A DNA stretch of 64,000 nt from Mycteria americana. Lineage: Eukaryota > Chordata > Aves > Ciconiiformes > Ciconiidae. The position numbers were made by a program, and so were the translations under genes. Positions 12,645-25,073 of the stretch are shown here, piece after piece. Under the pieces are notes generated by a model, which worked only from the letters and a program-made list of their open reading frames with translations, did not search any database and was not told the origin of the DNA. Location of the stretch: assembly GCF_035582795.1 (NCBI RefSeq), contig NC_134365.1, positions 222,721,887-222,785,886 of the forward strand. Reading direction: 5' to 3'. Numbering within the stretch: position 1 is the first letter of the stretch; the number at the start of each line of letters is the position of its first letter.

Positions 12645-14130
12645 TGTGCGGGTCCCCATGGCAGCTGCGGGACGGAGTTGGATGTTCTGGGCTGATGGAA
12701 AAACTCCTCTAGGACCTGATCCTGCGCTTGTCCTGAGCAATCCGCAAGAGATAATGGATATCATTCCAACAGATGATGGATATTGTCCCCAGGAGATGAT
12801 GGATATTGTCCCCTGTCTGCCTTAGGAAGCATTTAGCAATTCCCATGATGGGACCTGAAGTGCTTTAATGCTGCAGGTTCCCAACCCATTTGGCCTCCAT
12901 CCGACCTGGCAGCCCCACGCCAGCAGAAGGCAGAGCCTCGGTGGGTGCCCCCAGCTCCCTGCAAAGGACAGGGATGGGGACGGTGCCAGGGAGGGTGTCC
13001 TGGCCCTGGTGCCCACATGCACACGCTCCCTCTCCTCGGTGGAGGGGATATGTGGTGGCTCCAGGACTTTTAAGAATTCAGTATTCTGCAAAGCTGAAGG
13101 TATCATAATTTACATGACGCTTGAAATTTCTTATAGCCAGTACAGATTTAATCACGCAATAATCGGGCTCTTAAGCCCCATATCCCAATAAGTGCTGAGG
13201 TTGTTATCTCCTAATTACTTCCGCAAATTTTAATTAGTCCAGAAGTATTATCTAAAATCCCTTTGCAGGGGAAGCCGCATGTCCAGGGACAGACCTGGAA
13301 TGATAAGGGTAGAGGGTGATTGCTCAGTCTTGCTGCAGACCCTGTGCAGCCAAAAGGGGACCTTCCTTGGTGGTGAGCCCTGCCTGAGCAGTGACCACCC
13401 TGCAACAGCCCTCTCCATCTGTCTGTCCGTACTGCTCTCCAGGGAAGGAGGGAAGGAGCACATAAAGTGCAATTCAAGGCTGTGGACAGAGCGCTTGGCA
13501 ATTCACAGGCTCCTTGGTGGCATTTGCTTTCTGTAGGATTTGCATCAAGAGCTGAATAATTAACCACAGAGATGGCTTGTTTTGCTCCCGTCTTTATCAG
13601 AACAGAAACTCCAGATTGTGGCACAGTTGTCCAGACTCATCACCCACGCTCTGCACGTGAACAGCAGCAGCCTCGTGAGAAGGTTTCCACGTATAAAGGA
13701 GAGCAGTGACAACGATCACAACCACCGCTCGCACCTAGACCCCGCTCTCAGGGTCCCCGCCGGGCAGGAGGAGGAGGAGGAATCAGCCCAAGTAAGTCTA
13801 GAAACTTTCCAGTGCACACTGAGTCACTGGGAGCCTTGATGAGGTCAGCAATGAGCTCACTCCGTGTCAGTGCCTCAATGCTTATTAGTTGTCTCATTTT
13901 AGCATCTTGATAGGAAAATTCTGGCATATGAAAACATACTTTGGGAGCAAATCCTGTATGAAAAAGCACACCTACTGATGTCAGTTGGACAACATTTCCA
14001 AAACGAGCGCCTCTCTTGCTGCAGTTCACCCAGCCTTTCCCTTCCCGTTCCGTAACGTCAAGTCCTGTGGGCAGCGAGACCTGCCAACACGTCCCACACA
14101 TCCCCAACGTGGGGGCCTGCTAGGGGGTTG
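12645..14130. other. Spacer between the inverted repeat arms; no gene recognised
   Basis: The interval separating the two inverted arms has no identifiable gene. It contains the small tandem repeat at 12750-12816. The rest is unassigned. Confidence 0.5.
12750..12816. repeat. Three-unit 22-23 bp tandem repeat
   Basis: The unit AGATGATGGATATTGTCCCC occurs at about 12772-12794 and 12795-12816, preceded by a diverged unit beginning AGATAATGGATATCATTCC at 12750. It is a short local tandem duplication. Confidence 0.8.
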
Positions 14131-14399
14131 CGCGGAGAAGCTGGTGCCCTCTCCCCCGTCACTAGGAACGGAGAGAAAGGAAGCCCATGCAGACTTCAGA
14201 TAAGCCGTAAAAGTACAAGGAGGGTCATGAGGGGTGAGCTTAACACTGACGTGTGGAGCAACACCAGCACTGGCAGAAGAAATGACTGCGGGTTTAGAGC
14301 GAAGGCGTGGAAACTGAGTGTCCTCAAGTGAAGGGCTGGAAATGGTAAAAATAAAATAGAGCATTGCTTAATAGAGGTGCAGAGAAGGGAACCAAACCA
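14131..14399 (+). repeat. Right arm of a ~270 bp inverted duplication
   Basis: This arm mirrors 12374-12644. It starts at CGCGGAGAAGCTGGTGCCCT and ends at GGGAACCAAACCA. Differences are scattered substitutions and small indels, such as AGAGAAGGG against AGAGGAGGG. The AATAAAATAG motif lies at about 14350-14360 on this strand. No clear target-site duplication flanks either arm. Confidence 0.85.
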
Positions 14400-16639
14400 G
14401 TGATACGTGTGCATCAGCAGTGTGGCTATCAGGCTAAGAAACAAGATGAGATCTGCAATGTCTGGCTTTAATTGAGAGCACCAGTGTAATAAGTCTCCTA
14501 GAAACTCGACAAAAGAAAGACAGACGCGAGGACGCTGATACCAAGAAATCTATAGAAAGAGGAAGGAGCCCACGCTGGCAGCGTAGCACACCTCTGCATC
14601 TAGGAGATCTTCAGATTAAATTGAGTTAGCAAATTAAATTCCTCAACAAACAATGAAATACGCATGGGCTGATATTCCAACCTGATGAGTTTAGTGCTAA
14701 ACCTGCAGCAGCAGCTGCACAGCCCGGGGGGACGGGGGGCACCAGGCGGACCTCACACGGGGGCAAGGCTGCAGGCACGCTCAGCGTCTCCTGGAGCAGC
14801 TCTTCAGAAGCTCAATGGAAACACAACCTGGATTTGGCCACCAGGAGCTGCTGGAGGGAAGAGCAAACCTCGCAGCGACAGTGAGGAGCTGGATTCTCCG
14901 TCCCGGGAGAAGGAAATCCTCACTGGCAGTCTGGAGACTACGCAAGGACACGGTGCTGGAAGACTGTGGCCAAGGCATACCTCCAACTCAGACGGCCAAA
15001 GGAAGGACACAGGGGAGCCCGTCTGGCTAATCAGGGGGGTGGGACAGCCAAAAATGCTGCAGACACCTCCGAGAGAAGAAAATAGGTGCAACTCTGGTGG
15101 GCAAATGCAAGGCAGCTGGACAAGCGATTAACACAGGGGGTCCAAAACAGCCTTAGACCCTTCTTCAAACACATGGAGAGCAGGGAGCATGGCAGAGAGC
15201 TCACGGGACCAAGGGGTGGTCCCGGCCAAAGGGGGCCCTTGGAGCAGATGGGGCCTTTGAAGAGAAGTTGGGTGAATTATTTGCATTTATTGCTGATAGA
15301 TCATTGCTTCCCCAGGAGAAACCAGTAAAGTCCCCTGGCAGACCCTCCTTGGGCTGTGGGCTGTCTCTCACCGTCACAGAGCACACCCCAGCAGGAGCAG
15401 CTTCTCCAGCCACCCACCAGCCTGTGCCTGGCACAGAACGGCTTGTTCCTGTTCTCATCTCTTCAAAAGCATGTCCACCAGCAATCTCACCGACTTTAGG
15501 AGGCCTTTGGGCAGCATCTTCATCATGGGTCTTCATCACAACCTAATCTTTGACGGTCTTCATCACGACCCTCCCGATGAAGGTGAAAGCCCCACGAGTG
15601 TGGCATGGCGACGTGTGACGTGCTCCTGGCCCCAGCAGCCAGACCAAAACATGGGAGAAAAGCCCTAGGAGAGCACTGCCCAAATTCAACAGGTCCTCTC
15701 CTTCCGTCATGTTCACCACTTATGTCTGAATGAAGGGGAAGGCTCACTTGAACCCAGCACACTCACTGCGTCAAATTTCAGTGTTGAATTCTGCCCAACA
15801 TTGTCCAACTCATTCATTGTCCTCCGTTACTTACGCTCCTGTCATTTTTGCCTGGATATATGTTTTATTGTGTCATCTGCAAAACAGTTTCGTCACATCT
15901 GCTTTCTAATGAACGCCGTTCCGCTACCAGCAATATTCTCTTGGTAAAAGGCTGGAACTGTATTTAATGACTTTAAACTGCCTGATAACATCATTTTGAC
16001 CTTTTCTGCTGCTGTTTTTCAAAACTCATATTTAACCTTCTCTTTGAGGAATGACATTGCAGCAGACACCAGGAGAAGCACACCCATCCCGCCTCGCCAT
16101 TGTAGAGGAGGTCAACATCACAAACCAATAATTCAATCAAATACACCTGCAGCGTCTTTCAGGTGGAAGCTGTGTGCTAATAACCTCAGCAGGAGTGTAG
16201 TTTTCATTACAAAAATGCATCTATCGTGGCATCACCACAAGAAACCATACTTTTAATAATTTATTAATTAATTATTAATCTTTTTAAATGCATTTGGTAC
16301 ATTTGTATAGTTCCTCCCAGAGAACAGAAAAGATCAAAACCATCGTAGATCAATTACACAGACGGAGGATGAGTCAATCCGGCTGATGAAATGCCCAGCT
16401 CTCACCCCAAAGTCTGCATGGGCTTCTGGAAACAGCCAGATGCTGCCAGCTCTGCTCAGAGACCATCCCATTTTCAAAATCACTCTCACACATTGACGTC
16501 AGACCCAATACTGTTATGATTCCTTGAGTTTTAATGCTTCTTGTGTGAAAGGGTTCCCGTGAATTTTCTCTATTTCACGTCATTACAGGAAGGGGAGGAA
16601 ACTTTATCTGGGCAGAAGCATCACTGGAAGTTTGTCCAT
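14400..16639. other. No gene recognised; possible very old LINE relic
   Basis: No exon can be supported. A stretch around 15770-15960, including GTGTCATCTGCAAA, has a faint resemblance to the reverse-transcriptase region of old CR1/L3-type LINEs on the minus strand, but it is too decayed to call firmly. An AT-rich block lies at 16250-16290. Confidence 0.4.
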
Positions 16640-17860
16640 TTATAGAACCATGGAATTGTTTCAGTTGGAAAGGACCTTGAAGATCATCAAGCCCAACCAT
16701 TAACCCAGCACTGCCAAGCCCACCACTACACCATATCCCTAAGCACCACATCTACACGGCTTTTAAATACCTCCAGTGACTCCACCACTTCCCTGGGCAG
16801 CCTGTTCCAGTGCTTGGCAACCCTTTCAGTGAAGACATTTTTCCTAATATCCAATCTAAACCTCCCCTGGCACAACTTGAGGCCATTTCCTCTCATCCTG
16901 TCACTCGTTACCTGGGAGAAGAGACCGACCCCACCTCACTACAACCTCCGTTCAGGGCATTGTAGAGAGTGATGAGGTCTCCCCTCAGCCTCCTTTTCTC
17001 CAGGCTAAACAACCCCAGGTCCCTCAGCCGCTCCCCATCAGCCTTGTGCTCCAGACCCTTCCCCAGCTCCGTTGCCCTTCTCTGGACACGCTCCAGCCCC
17101 TCAATGTCTCTCTTGTAGTGAGGGGCCCAAAACTGAACACAGCATTCGAGGTGCGGCCTCACCAGTGCCCAGTACAGGGGACGATCACTTCCCTAGTCCT
17201 GCTGGCCACGCTATTCCTGACACAAGCCAGGATGCCATTGGCTTTCTTGGCCACCTGGGCACACTGCTGGCTCATATTCAGCTGGCTGTTGACTAACACC
17301 CCCAGGTCCTTTTCCACCGGGCAGCTTTCCAGCCACTCTTCCCCAAGCCTGTAGCGTTGCATGGGGTTGCTGTGGCCCAAGTGCAGGACCCAGCACTGAG
17401 CCTTGTTGAACCTCATACAATTGACCTCGGCCCATGGATCCAGCCTGTCCAGGTCCCTCTGCAGAGCCTTCCTACCCTCCAGCAGATCAACACTCCCACA
17501 CAACTTGGTGTCATCTGCAAACTTACTGAGGGTGCACTCGATCCCTTCGTCCAGATCATTGATAAAGATATTAAACAGAACTGGCCCCAACACCGAGCCC
17601 TGGGGAACACCGCTTGTGACCAGCCGCCAACTGGATTGAACTCCATTCATCACCACTCTTTGGGCCCAACCATCCAGCCAGTTCTTTACCAGCAAAGAGT
17701 ACACCCGTCCAAGCCATGAGCAGCCAGTTTCTCCAGGAGAATGCTGTGGGAAACTGTGTCAGAGGCTTTACTGAAGTGTAGGCAGATAACATCTACAGCC
17801 TTCCCCTCATCCACTAAGTGGGTCACCTTGTCATAGAACAAGATCAGGTTAGTCAAGCAG
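16640..17860 (-). mobile_element. CR1 LINE, 5'-truncated copy A
   Basis: This is the 3' portion of a CR1 non-LTR retrotransposon on the minus strand. The 3' end is at 16640 with a degenerate octamer tail, and the 5' truncation is at about 17860. Minus-strand translation gives reverse-transcriptase segments including [20 protein letters not shown] and the catalytic FADD motif, followed by the C-terminal part of ORF2. The frame is broken near 17177, where this copy lacks one base present in copy C (ACAGGGGACG against ACAGGGGCACG), so it cannot encode a full ORF2 C-terminus. Endonuclease and 5' regions are absent. An 11-12 bp direct repeat (GTTAGTCAAGC) straddles the 5' truncation point at 17849-17870. 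Confidence 0.95.
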
Positions 17861-19205
17861 TTAGTCAAGCTTTGGAGCAGTACTGGAAAAGATATTGTCT
17901 CTGGCGTATGTTTGCATTTATATTATTCAGCCTTCAAGTAGACCTCCCCGGATTTACACCAAACAAGAAAAAAACACCCGCATTCAAATTCTTCTGAAGT
18001 TGGCATTTCCCCCATTCTCTTGCTGCTGATCTTGCATTCCCTGCCAGGATGACAACATTTAACCCAGAATCCTGCTGACCAAAAATTATGACTGACGACT
18101 CATGCTAATTTGGACTGTAGACTCCGCATAAATACCAAGAGGATGCAGAAGAGGGAGCTCACACATTTGCAAATCAGAAGTAATTGCAGCAAGCCAGCAG
18201 AGCAGTCCTGGCACAACATGCCTGCCATGTCCGACCGGCTCCATCCCTCCCCGGGAAGTCCTTCCCAAACCCCGGGGTATTCCCACCCTCCCCTTGCCAG
18301 GATGGGGCCAAGACAGCTCGGAGCAGCTGGATCTCACCAGCACCTCTGGCTCTGCAGACCTGACCTTCTTCTGGTCAGCACTAGCGCTCATCTGAAACGA
18401 ACTCCCAAACCACTGGAGACTCTTCCCATGTTGGCGATGGTAACGGTCACCTCCGAAGACTAAAGCAAGTGACGACAGCGCTCCATGCAGACTGTGGCTT
18501 TCTTCCCCATACCATGTAGGGGCTGGGGCTGACACCAGACGCAGCAGAGCCCGTCACAGCGGGGACGCCAGTGGGTGCTGGCCAGGAGAGCACCGACACA
18601 GGGAGCAGCTCCGTGGCCAACGCCGCCTCCCGAGCAGCAGGCAGAGCCGGGGTGCAGGCAGCTGGGATGGGACCGCAGAGCGGCACGGGTATGGGACATT
18701 TGTAGGGGACATCCCGGGACGGCAGAGCCAGGACTGCAGCCGTGCGTGACGCCGTGCACAGCCGGCTGCATCGCTGCCACGCACTGCTCCAGTACGAGTG
18801 ATGCCTTTCCCTCTCTGAGACTCAGGTTTCCAAGTTTGCCTGCATGGTTGTATCGCTTCTAAGACCATAGAAATCCTCCCACCACCCTGAAAGGCAGTGA
18901 AGGACCAGCAGGAGACGGCAAGGACTGCGACATGACCTAGCAGGAAAGTCACCTCTGCTTTATGGCCACGGTGCATATCTCGAAGTCTTTGAAATGCAGC
19001 CTTACTAAAAATTGCTTGGGTTTGACGTAGGGAGTGCTAGGAAAAGAGAAATAAGTCACTGGCTTGGTTTGGCAAAAGTGCTAGTCCCTAAGACGGATGA
19101 GACAGTGCCTCACTGGTGGTTTGTGGCTCTTTATTTCTCTCAATCTCGGTTTTTAGTGTGTGTTTACATTTGGTGCATGGGGGAGGAGAGCCGGCAAAAG
19201 CACTT
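17861..19205. other. No gene recognised
   Basis: No exon, RNA gene or identifiable repeat could be supported in this interval. Confidence 0.5.
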
Positions 19206-19335
19206 AGGCTGAGGTTAATAATTCAGCATCCTGGAGGGGGAGTTCATCCCAGCGCTGCTTCTGACAAACACTGACCTTCAGAAACTTGGATGCAGAAGAG
19301 AAGAAATTGGCCAAATACATCCTGAAGCAGAGGCA
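19206..19335 (+). repeat. Unclassified ~130 bp element, copy 1
   Basis: Aligned by eye, this segment is roughly two-thirds identical to 20722-20850. The shared core is an AATAATT start, a CATCCTG/CTTCCTG block, TTCTGACAAACACTGACCTT against TCTGAAAAGCACTGACCTT, and a GAGAAGAAATTGGCCAAATA / GAGATAAAGTTGATCAAGTG block. The family is unknown to me. It may be an old SINE-like repeat or an ancient local duplication. The strand is arbitrary. Confidence 0.55.
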
Positions 19336-20721
19336 ATAATGAAATGATGGCTCACGTGGCCTGCGGGAGCGTCGTTTCTCCAGCCCTCTGCCCATGGCGA
19401 ACGCAGGGAGCTCTCGCCGTCTCCTTCCCCTTCCTCTCCCCTGCCCCTGCCAGACAAACCCACAGATTCAAGAGCCCAAAGCCCCCCGTCTTGGCCACGG
19501 ACCCTCCGCAGGCAGAGACGCCGGGCGGGAGGGGACGGTGCGATGGGACGCTGTGTCGGTGCTGAGCGTTGGAGGAAGCGTCCTGCGATTTATCACGCAG
19601 ACGGAGACAGCTGATCCCGGTGGGAGTTTTTCAGCCACGGGAGCGGCGAGGCGGGGCACGCGCGGGGACGAACGCGTGCAACGCTTAAAGACGGAGCTGG
19701 GAAAGTTGCTAAAGGGGCTCTGTGAGACAGCGACAGCGGGCACGGGGCACCGTCTCCCCGGCTGCAATCACAGCAATCTGCTCTGTCCTCCGAGTTTATT
19801 AAATCACACCCGCTGCCAAAGGGAATATCTTTCATTACTTTGCAGTTTATTACTTTGATTTGTTGGTGTTTTTTTACTCCTCAGTTGCAGTTTATGTTTC
19901 TATTCTGGTACAAGCTCTGCTTTTAAACCCTGATAAAATACCAATGTATGTACTAGCCCAGCATGTTAACTGACCCTTCAGCTGATAAAACACCTCCCTC
20001 ATTAGGCATCATACCTCATTAAAAAAAAAAAAAAATATATATATATACACACCTTGATATTATCATCACCAAGCAGCCTCCCACAGCAGCACGACAAGCT
20101 GCCGCTCTGTGTTTCGCGCTGAGCCGCCCACATTTGGGCAGCACCCAACAAGCGCCTGCTCCAGGTCAGGGTCGCTGGCGGGGGTGCCCCAGAAAGCCGA
20201 AGGGCCGCAGGCTCCCCGCGTCCCTCAGACCAGCACAGGCACCCGCGGCACTTCGGCCACGTCCAAAGCCGCCAGGGAAACTGCAGCGCTGAGCGAGCCG
20301 CAGCTTCAGCTTGGAAAGCTGAGCGAAGGCGTCGGGGTCTGCAAATTCAAACAGTTTATTTATTCAGAATAAACCTGCAAAGCGATGCCGAGATTGTACT
20401 CAGCGTGCTGGGGTTTGCCTCTCTAGAAAAAGTCATGCTTCCTTGCCCGTCTGTGGGAAGGGTGATGAAAATGGGGATTTCTCCCCCGCTTGCATGCACA
20501 TGGGGGCCTTCAGGAGACAGCTCCCAGGGGCAGCTCCCCACCTTGAAATCAAGCGACCTGCCAGACCTATAAATGCTTATGCATTTGGAAAGTTCGCACT
20601 TGGAAGCTGAGGTGTTGTGGTCAGTCTGAAGGCTGGCAAGTTAACTTTCCATGGCACGAGGGCTGTGAGTGGCAGGGAGGGAATGAGGAGTTTTCTTGGT
20701 CAGCTGAAGCAAGGGCAATGC
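19336..20721. other. No gene recognised
   Basis: The stretch between the paired elements holds a poly-A/AT microsatellite (20021-20053) and otherwise nothing I can identify. Confidence 0.5.
20021..20053. repeat. Poly-A / (AT)n / (AC)n microsatellite
   Basis: Fifteen A residues are followed by an alternating AT run and a short ACAC tail. It could be an aged retroposon tail, but no element body was recognised next to it. Confidence 0.9.
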
Positions 20722-20850
20722 AGAATAATTGAGCTTCCTGATGGGAGAATTAATTCCAAAATGTATCTGAAAAGCACTGACCTTGAGAAAGTTGGGTGAA
20801 GAGATAAAGTTGATCAAGTGCATGCTTGAAACTGAAGTAATTAATGGAAT
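20722..20850 (+). repeat. Unclassified ~130 bp element, copy 2
   Basis: This is the diverged partner of 19206-19335, in the same orientation about 1.5 kb away. Both share the ACTGACCTT(C/G)AGAAA core and the flanking blocks. Small indels occur between the cores. No poly-A tail or target duplication was noticed. Confidence 0.55.
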
Positions 20851-23154
20851 TACCATTAGCATATATCTGGGGTGGCGCAAGCATCATTTATTCTGTTGAC
20901 TGAGGGATCCATCCAGGGCCATATAACAACCATCGGCTCTCCCAGGGCCGCTGCTCGTGCCAGGCAGGCTCTCCCCTGCCAGGCAGAAGCCATGCCGTCT
21001 TGCTGCACTCATACCACAGCAACAGTAATAGCTCTGGCCCTGGACGCCGCTAGGGTGATTAACGGCCGCTCTCACCTTGCTGCAGCAGTGCTCATTGCCA
21101 GGAGACGCAACTCTCCGTCCCTGCAGCCTGCGCCCAGGGGCTCCCTTCTCAGAAGCGTGGGGAAGAGGTAGAAGGACGAAAAGCCCCGACCCCACTTCCA
21201 GAAGCGGTTTGGTCACTTGGCCTCTGACACTGCAGTTTCTATGAATTTTTGGCACGAGAAAAAAAATCAGGAGTCTTGGTATGGCTCTGAAGTGCGGGGG
21301 CACCCGTCCCTGGCACGGCAGGGGAGGCAGCGCAGGAGGAGGGAGCACCAGCTCCCGCAGACCGAGGGCAGGCGGATCGCTCCCCCTGCCACTGCTGGGG
21401 AGCTCCTTTCCAGAAAAACCCCAAATCACAGCACGCCTGAGCACGGCAGCTTGTCAGCTGTCATCAGAAGGGCTTAAGGAAGGGATTAAGAGGGAAGGCT
21501 TTTAAACACAAGCTGTTCACCGTGCCACTGCTGATGGGCAATCGCTCAGCAGGAACGTCACAGGGAGCAAAAGCTCCCAGCAGGGCTCAGAGATGGGTCA
21601 GGCCACCCCCCATCTTTGATCCCTCTATTCTCTGATAAAAGTTATGGTTTGGTTGTTAAAAACAGGCTTGTTGGGATAATTCACAAGACCGGCACATTAG
21701 CCCAATAAATCTTCTTAAGGAAAGCACAGGAGTGAAGGAGAAGGACTAATTGCTCTGGTGAATAAAGGCTCTGGTTAATCTCCCAAGGAGAAAATAATTA
21801 AGAGCATTAAGGCCTGGGGGGGGGGGCCGAGGCTTCCTGGTCAGCCCATGGATCACTGCTGGCCCCCGGGCTTCAGGCACCAGCTCCACATCCACGCAGT
21901 TAGGAAAGCACGGGGAGAAAATGCCCACAAACTGGTGTCAGCCCTGCAGAGTGGGAGAGGCAGGATCTCCTGAGGCTCCCCTGGATGTGGCCCTGGATCC
22001 ACCTGGGAACGGGAATCACAGCCCCGGGGAGTCACCTTGAAACACGGTTCATGACAACTCTGCCGGGAGGATGGAGACCTGCAGGACAGACATTGAGAAC
22101 GGAGAAGCAGATGGATAAAGCAAGCGCTGTTATCGTGGCCATCGCGGCAGCACAAAGTGAGATTCAGAACATCGCATTTCATCGTCAAACTTCAACTGAC
22201 AGCGCTCGCCAGTCCTACCGCCATCCTCCCACCTGCCACTGGTGCAGCCCACTGCGACCACCCCCGGTCATCTCTCCACTCCTGGCCCCCAGCCACGCTC
22301 CGGTCCTGCCGTGAGAGGTGGTCTCCTGGGGGCCCCGGTACCACCAGCGCAGCCCTGCAGGGCAGCCTGAGACCGGTCTCCTGGGAAGAGGATGCTGTCA
22401 AATATGAGAATGGGGACACGGAGGATGATGAGGCGTCCTTTATCCAGGAATATCTTTCAGAGGAGGTGGCATAAAGCCGTTTGAGCACTACTTGCCTGGG
22501 TTTGACAGGTGTAGGTAAAAGTGTTCCCTGGCCACAACGCTGGAATCGGTGCTTACCTCCCAGCAGACCACAAAGCAGCATTCAAAGGCCAAATTAGTGC
22601 AATTTCAAATGGTTTGAGGTTAAGTCTGGGCCAACTCAAACCCAGTTTCAGCAAGCAAAGTGTTCTTTCACATAAATAATAATAAATGGCTTTTATCATA
22701 AAGCACCCCCGAGCCCTTCCCTGTGTCACTGCCAGAGCAGCTCCGAGGGAACAGCCCGCAAGGGGCACCTTTTACTCCTTAAGCAGAGAAAAACATCTTT
22801 CATTCAAAGCAACAGAAGCAGCGCAAAGCCACTGGGCCAGCCCTTGCTGCTGGCTCCTGCTTTGGGCGATGATGCTCCAGTCAAGGAGCGACTGCCGTCC
22901 TTGGCTGATTCCTGCCCAGCTGCACTGTCTGGGACTGCTGCCTTAATTTCTTATTTCTCCTTTGGCTTAATCCCTGCTCTCAGTGAAGCTGGATGGATCC
23001 AAGAGGCAGTCTAGCATCTGATCTGCTAAATCCTCGTGCTGAACAGCCGCACGCTCTCCCCCGCAGCCCCCGCACTGCCTGGAGTGCCGGTCCTGCCCCG
23101 GCTCGCCTGAGCTCCAGGGCTGGTTGCAGAAGGAACTCCACGGGCTGCTCTCTT
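20851..23154. other. No gene recognised
   Basis: No exon or known repeat could be supported. A run of ten G residues lies near 21817. Confidence 0.5.
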
Positions 23155-24310
23155 TCATAGAATCATAGAATCGTTTAGGTTGGAAAAGACCTTGAAGGTC
23201 ATCAAGTCCAACCATTAACCCAGCACTGCCAAGCCCACCACTACACCATGTCCCTAAGCACCACATCTACACGGCTTTTAAATACCTCCAGTGACTCCAC
23301 CACTTCCCTGGGCAGCCTGTTCCAGTGCTTGGCAACCCTTTCAGTGAAGACATTTTTCCTAATATCCAATCTAAACCTCCCCTGGCACAACTTGAGGCCA
23401 TTTCCTCTCGTCCTATCACTTGTTACCTGGGAGAAGAGACCGACCCCACCTCTCTACACCCTCCTTTCAGGCAGCTGTAGAGAGCGATGAGGTCTCCCCT
23501 CAGCCTCCTTTTCTCCAGGCTGAACAACCCCAGGTCCCTCAGCCGCTCCTCACCAGCCTTGTGCTCCAGACCCTTCCCCAGCTCCGTTGCCCTTCTCTGG
23601 ACACGCTCCAGCCCCTCAATATCCCTCTTGTAGTGAGGGGCCCAAAACTGAACACAGCATTCGAGGTGCGGCCTCACCAGTGCCAAGTACAGGGGACCAT
23701 CACTGCCCTGCTCCTGCTGGCCACGCTATTCCTGATACAAGCCAGGATGCTGTTGGCCTTCTTGGCCGCCTGGGCACACTGCTGGCTCATATTCAGGCGG
23801 CTGTCGACCAACACCCCCAGGTCCTTCTCTGCCAGGCAGCTTTCCAGCCACTCTTCCCCAAGCCTGTAGCGTTGCATGGGGTTGCTGTGGCCCAAGTGCA
23901 GGACCCAGCACTGAGCCTCGTTGAACCTCATACAATTGACCTCAGCCCATCGATCCAGCCTGTCCAGGTCCCTCTGCAGAGCCTTCCTACCCTCCAGCAG
24001 ATCGACACTCCTGCCCAATTTGGTGTCATCTGCAAACTGACTGAGGGTGCACTCGATCCCCTCATCCAGATCATTGATAAAGATGTTAAACAAGACTGGC
24101 CCCAAAACTGAGCCCTGGGGAACACCACTTGTGACCGGCCGCCAACTGGATTTAACTCCGTTCACCGCAACTCTCTGGGCCCGGCCATATAGTCAGTTCT
24201 TTACCCAGCAAAGAGCACACCCGTCCAAGCCAGTTTCTCCAGGAGAATGCTGTGGGAAACGGTGTCAAAGGCTTTACTAAAGTCTAGGTACACAACATCC
24301 ACAGCCTTTC
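23155..24310 (-). mobile_element. CR1 LINE, 5'-truncated copy B
   Basis: This is a second CR1 3' fragment in the minus orientation. Its 3' terminus shows the CATAGAAT octamer repeated twice at 23156-23171. The reverse-transcriptase catalytic FADD motif and the downstream ORF2 region are visible in translation. It belongs to the same subfamily as copy A: the 3' UTR texts match (ACCATTAACCCAGCACTGCC), and both lack the same base in the ORF2 C-terminal region (here ACAGGGGACC near 23690). It is truncated at its 5' end at about 24310, directly followed by a minisatellite. Confidence 0.95.
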
Positions 24311-24351
24311 CACACCTTTTCCACAGCTGCTCTGGGCAGCATCCCCCTCAC

Positions 24352-24562
24352 TGGTGGTCGGAGTGGTTGGGGAGGGGGTCAGAGTAGCTGGGGAGGTGGT
24401 CAGAGCAGCTGGGAGGTAGTGGAAGGGGCTGGAGAGGGGGTTGGAGCAGCTGGGAGGCGGTGGGAGTGGCTGGGAGGCATCAGAGCAGCTGGGGAGGTGG
24501 TGGGAGCAGCTGGGAAGGCAGTCAGAGCGGCTGAGAGGTGGTCAGAGCGGCTGGGGAGGCAG
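24352..24562. repeat. 21-24 bp minisatellite next to the CR1 truncation point
   Basis: There are about nine or ten imperfect units of the type GTGGTCAGAGCAGCTGGGGA, with length and base variation. The array starts about 40 bp from the 5' truncation point of the neighbouring CR1 copy. Open frames over the array are a consequence of the repeat. Confidence 0.85.
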
Positions 24563-24913
24563 CACTGAGGCAGGCACGGTGCAAGACCTCCCATGCTCCC
24601 ACCACTCACCGCAGCCACCTCTCCCATCCTGGCTGCCAAGCCACCCCTCACAGAGCCATTCCCATGCCCTGGTGCCCATCCGCAGCTGGTGACAGGAGAC
24701 TCTGCCTGCCCCCCTCCATCCCAGCCTGCGCAGCCGTTAGGCCCCTGGCCGGAGGGTGGAGAAGGGGGAAAGGACTTTGGGAGTGGCCCATGGGTGAGCA
24801 CCTTGGCAGACAGCTCTGAAGGAGGCACGCAGGATGAGACGTCGGTCCTTGGCGGGGCAGGAACAAGGTCTGGCAATTCCAAAATAACCTTTGCTGAGGA
24901 GAACTGCAAAGTT

Positions 24914-25073
24914 CACAGATGCACAGAATGGCTGAGGCTGGTGGGGACCTCTGGGGTCCATCTGCTCAAGCAGGGCCACCCAGAGCCGGTTGCTCAGGAC
25001 CACGTCCCAACAGTGTCTGAATAGCCCCAAGGATGGAGACACCACGACCGCTCTGGGCAACCCAAGCTGTCAA
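24914..25073 (-). mobile_element. CR1 LINE 3' fragment of another subfamily
   Basis: The text CACAGAATGGCTGAGGCTGG, followed by GGGGACCTCTGGGGTCCATC and CAAGCAGGGCCACCCAGAGC, matches the well-known 3' end of CR1 elements on the minus strand. It is a different and older subfamily from copies A to C, with many substitutions. Confidence 0.8.

Noticed and set aside
17159-17704. 181-codon frame that could be taken as a host gene
   Set aside because: It is the reverse-transcriptase region of CR1 copy A, not a host gene.
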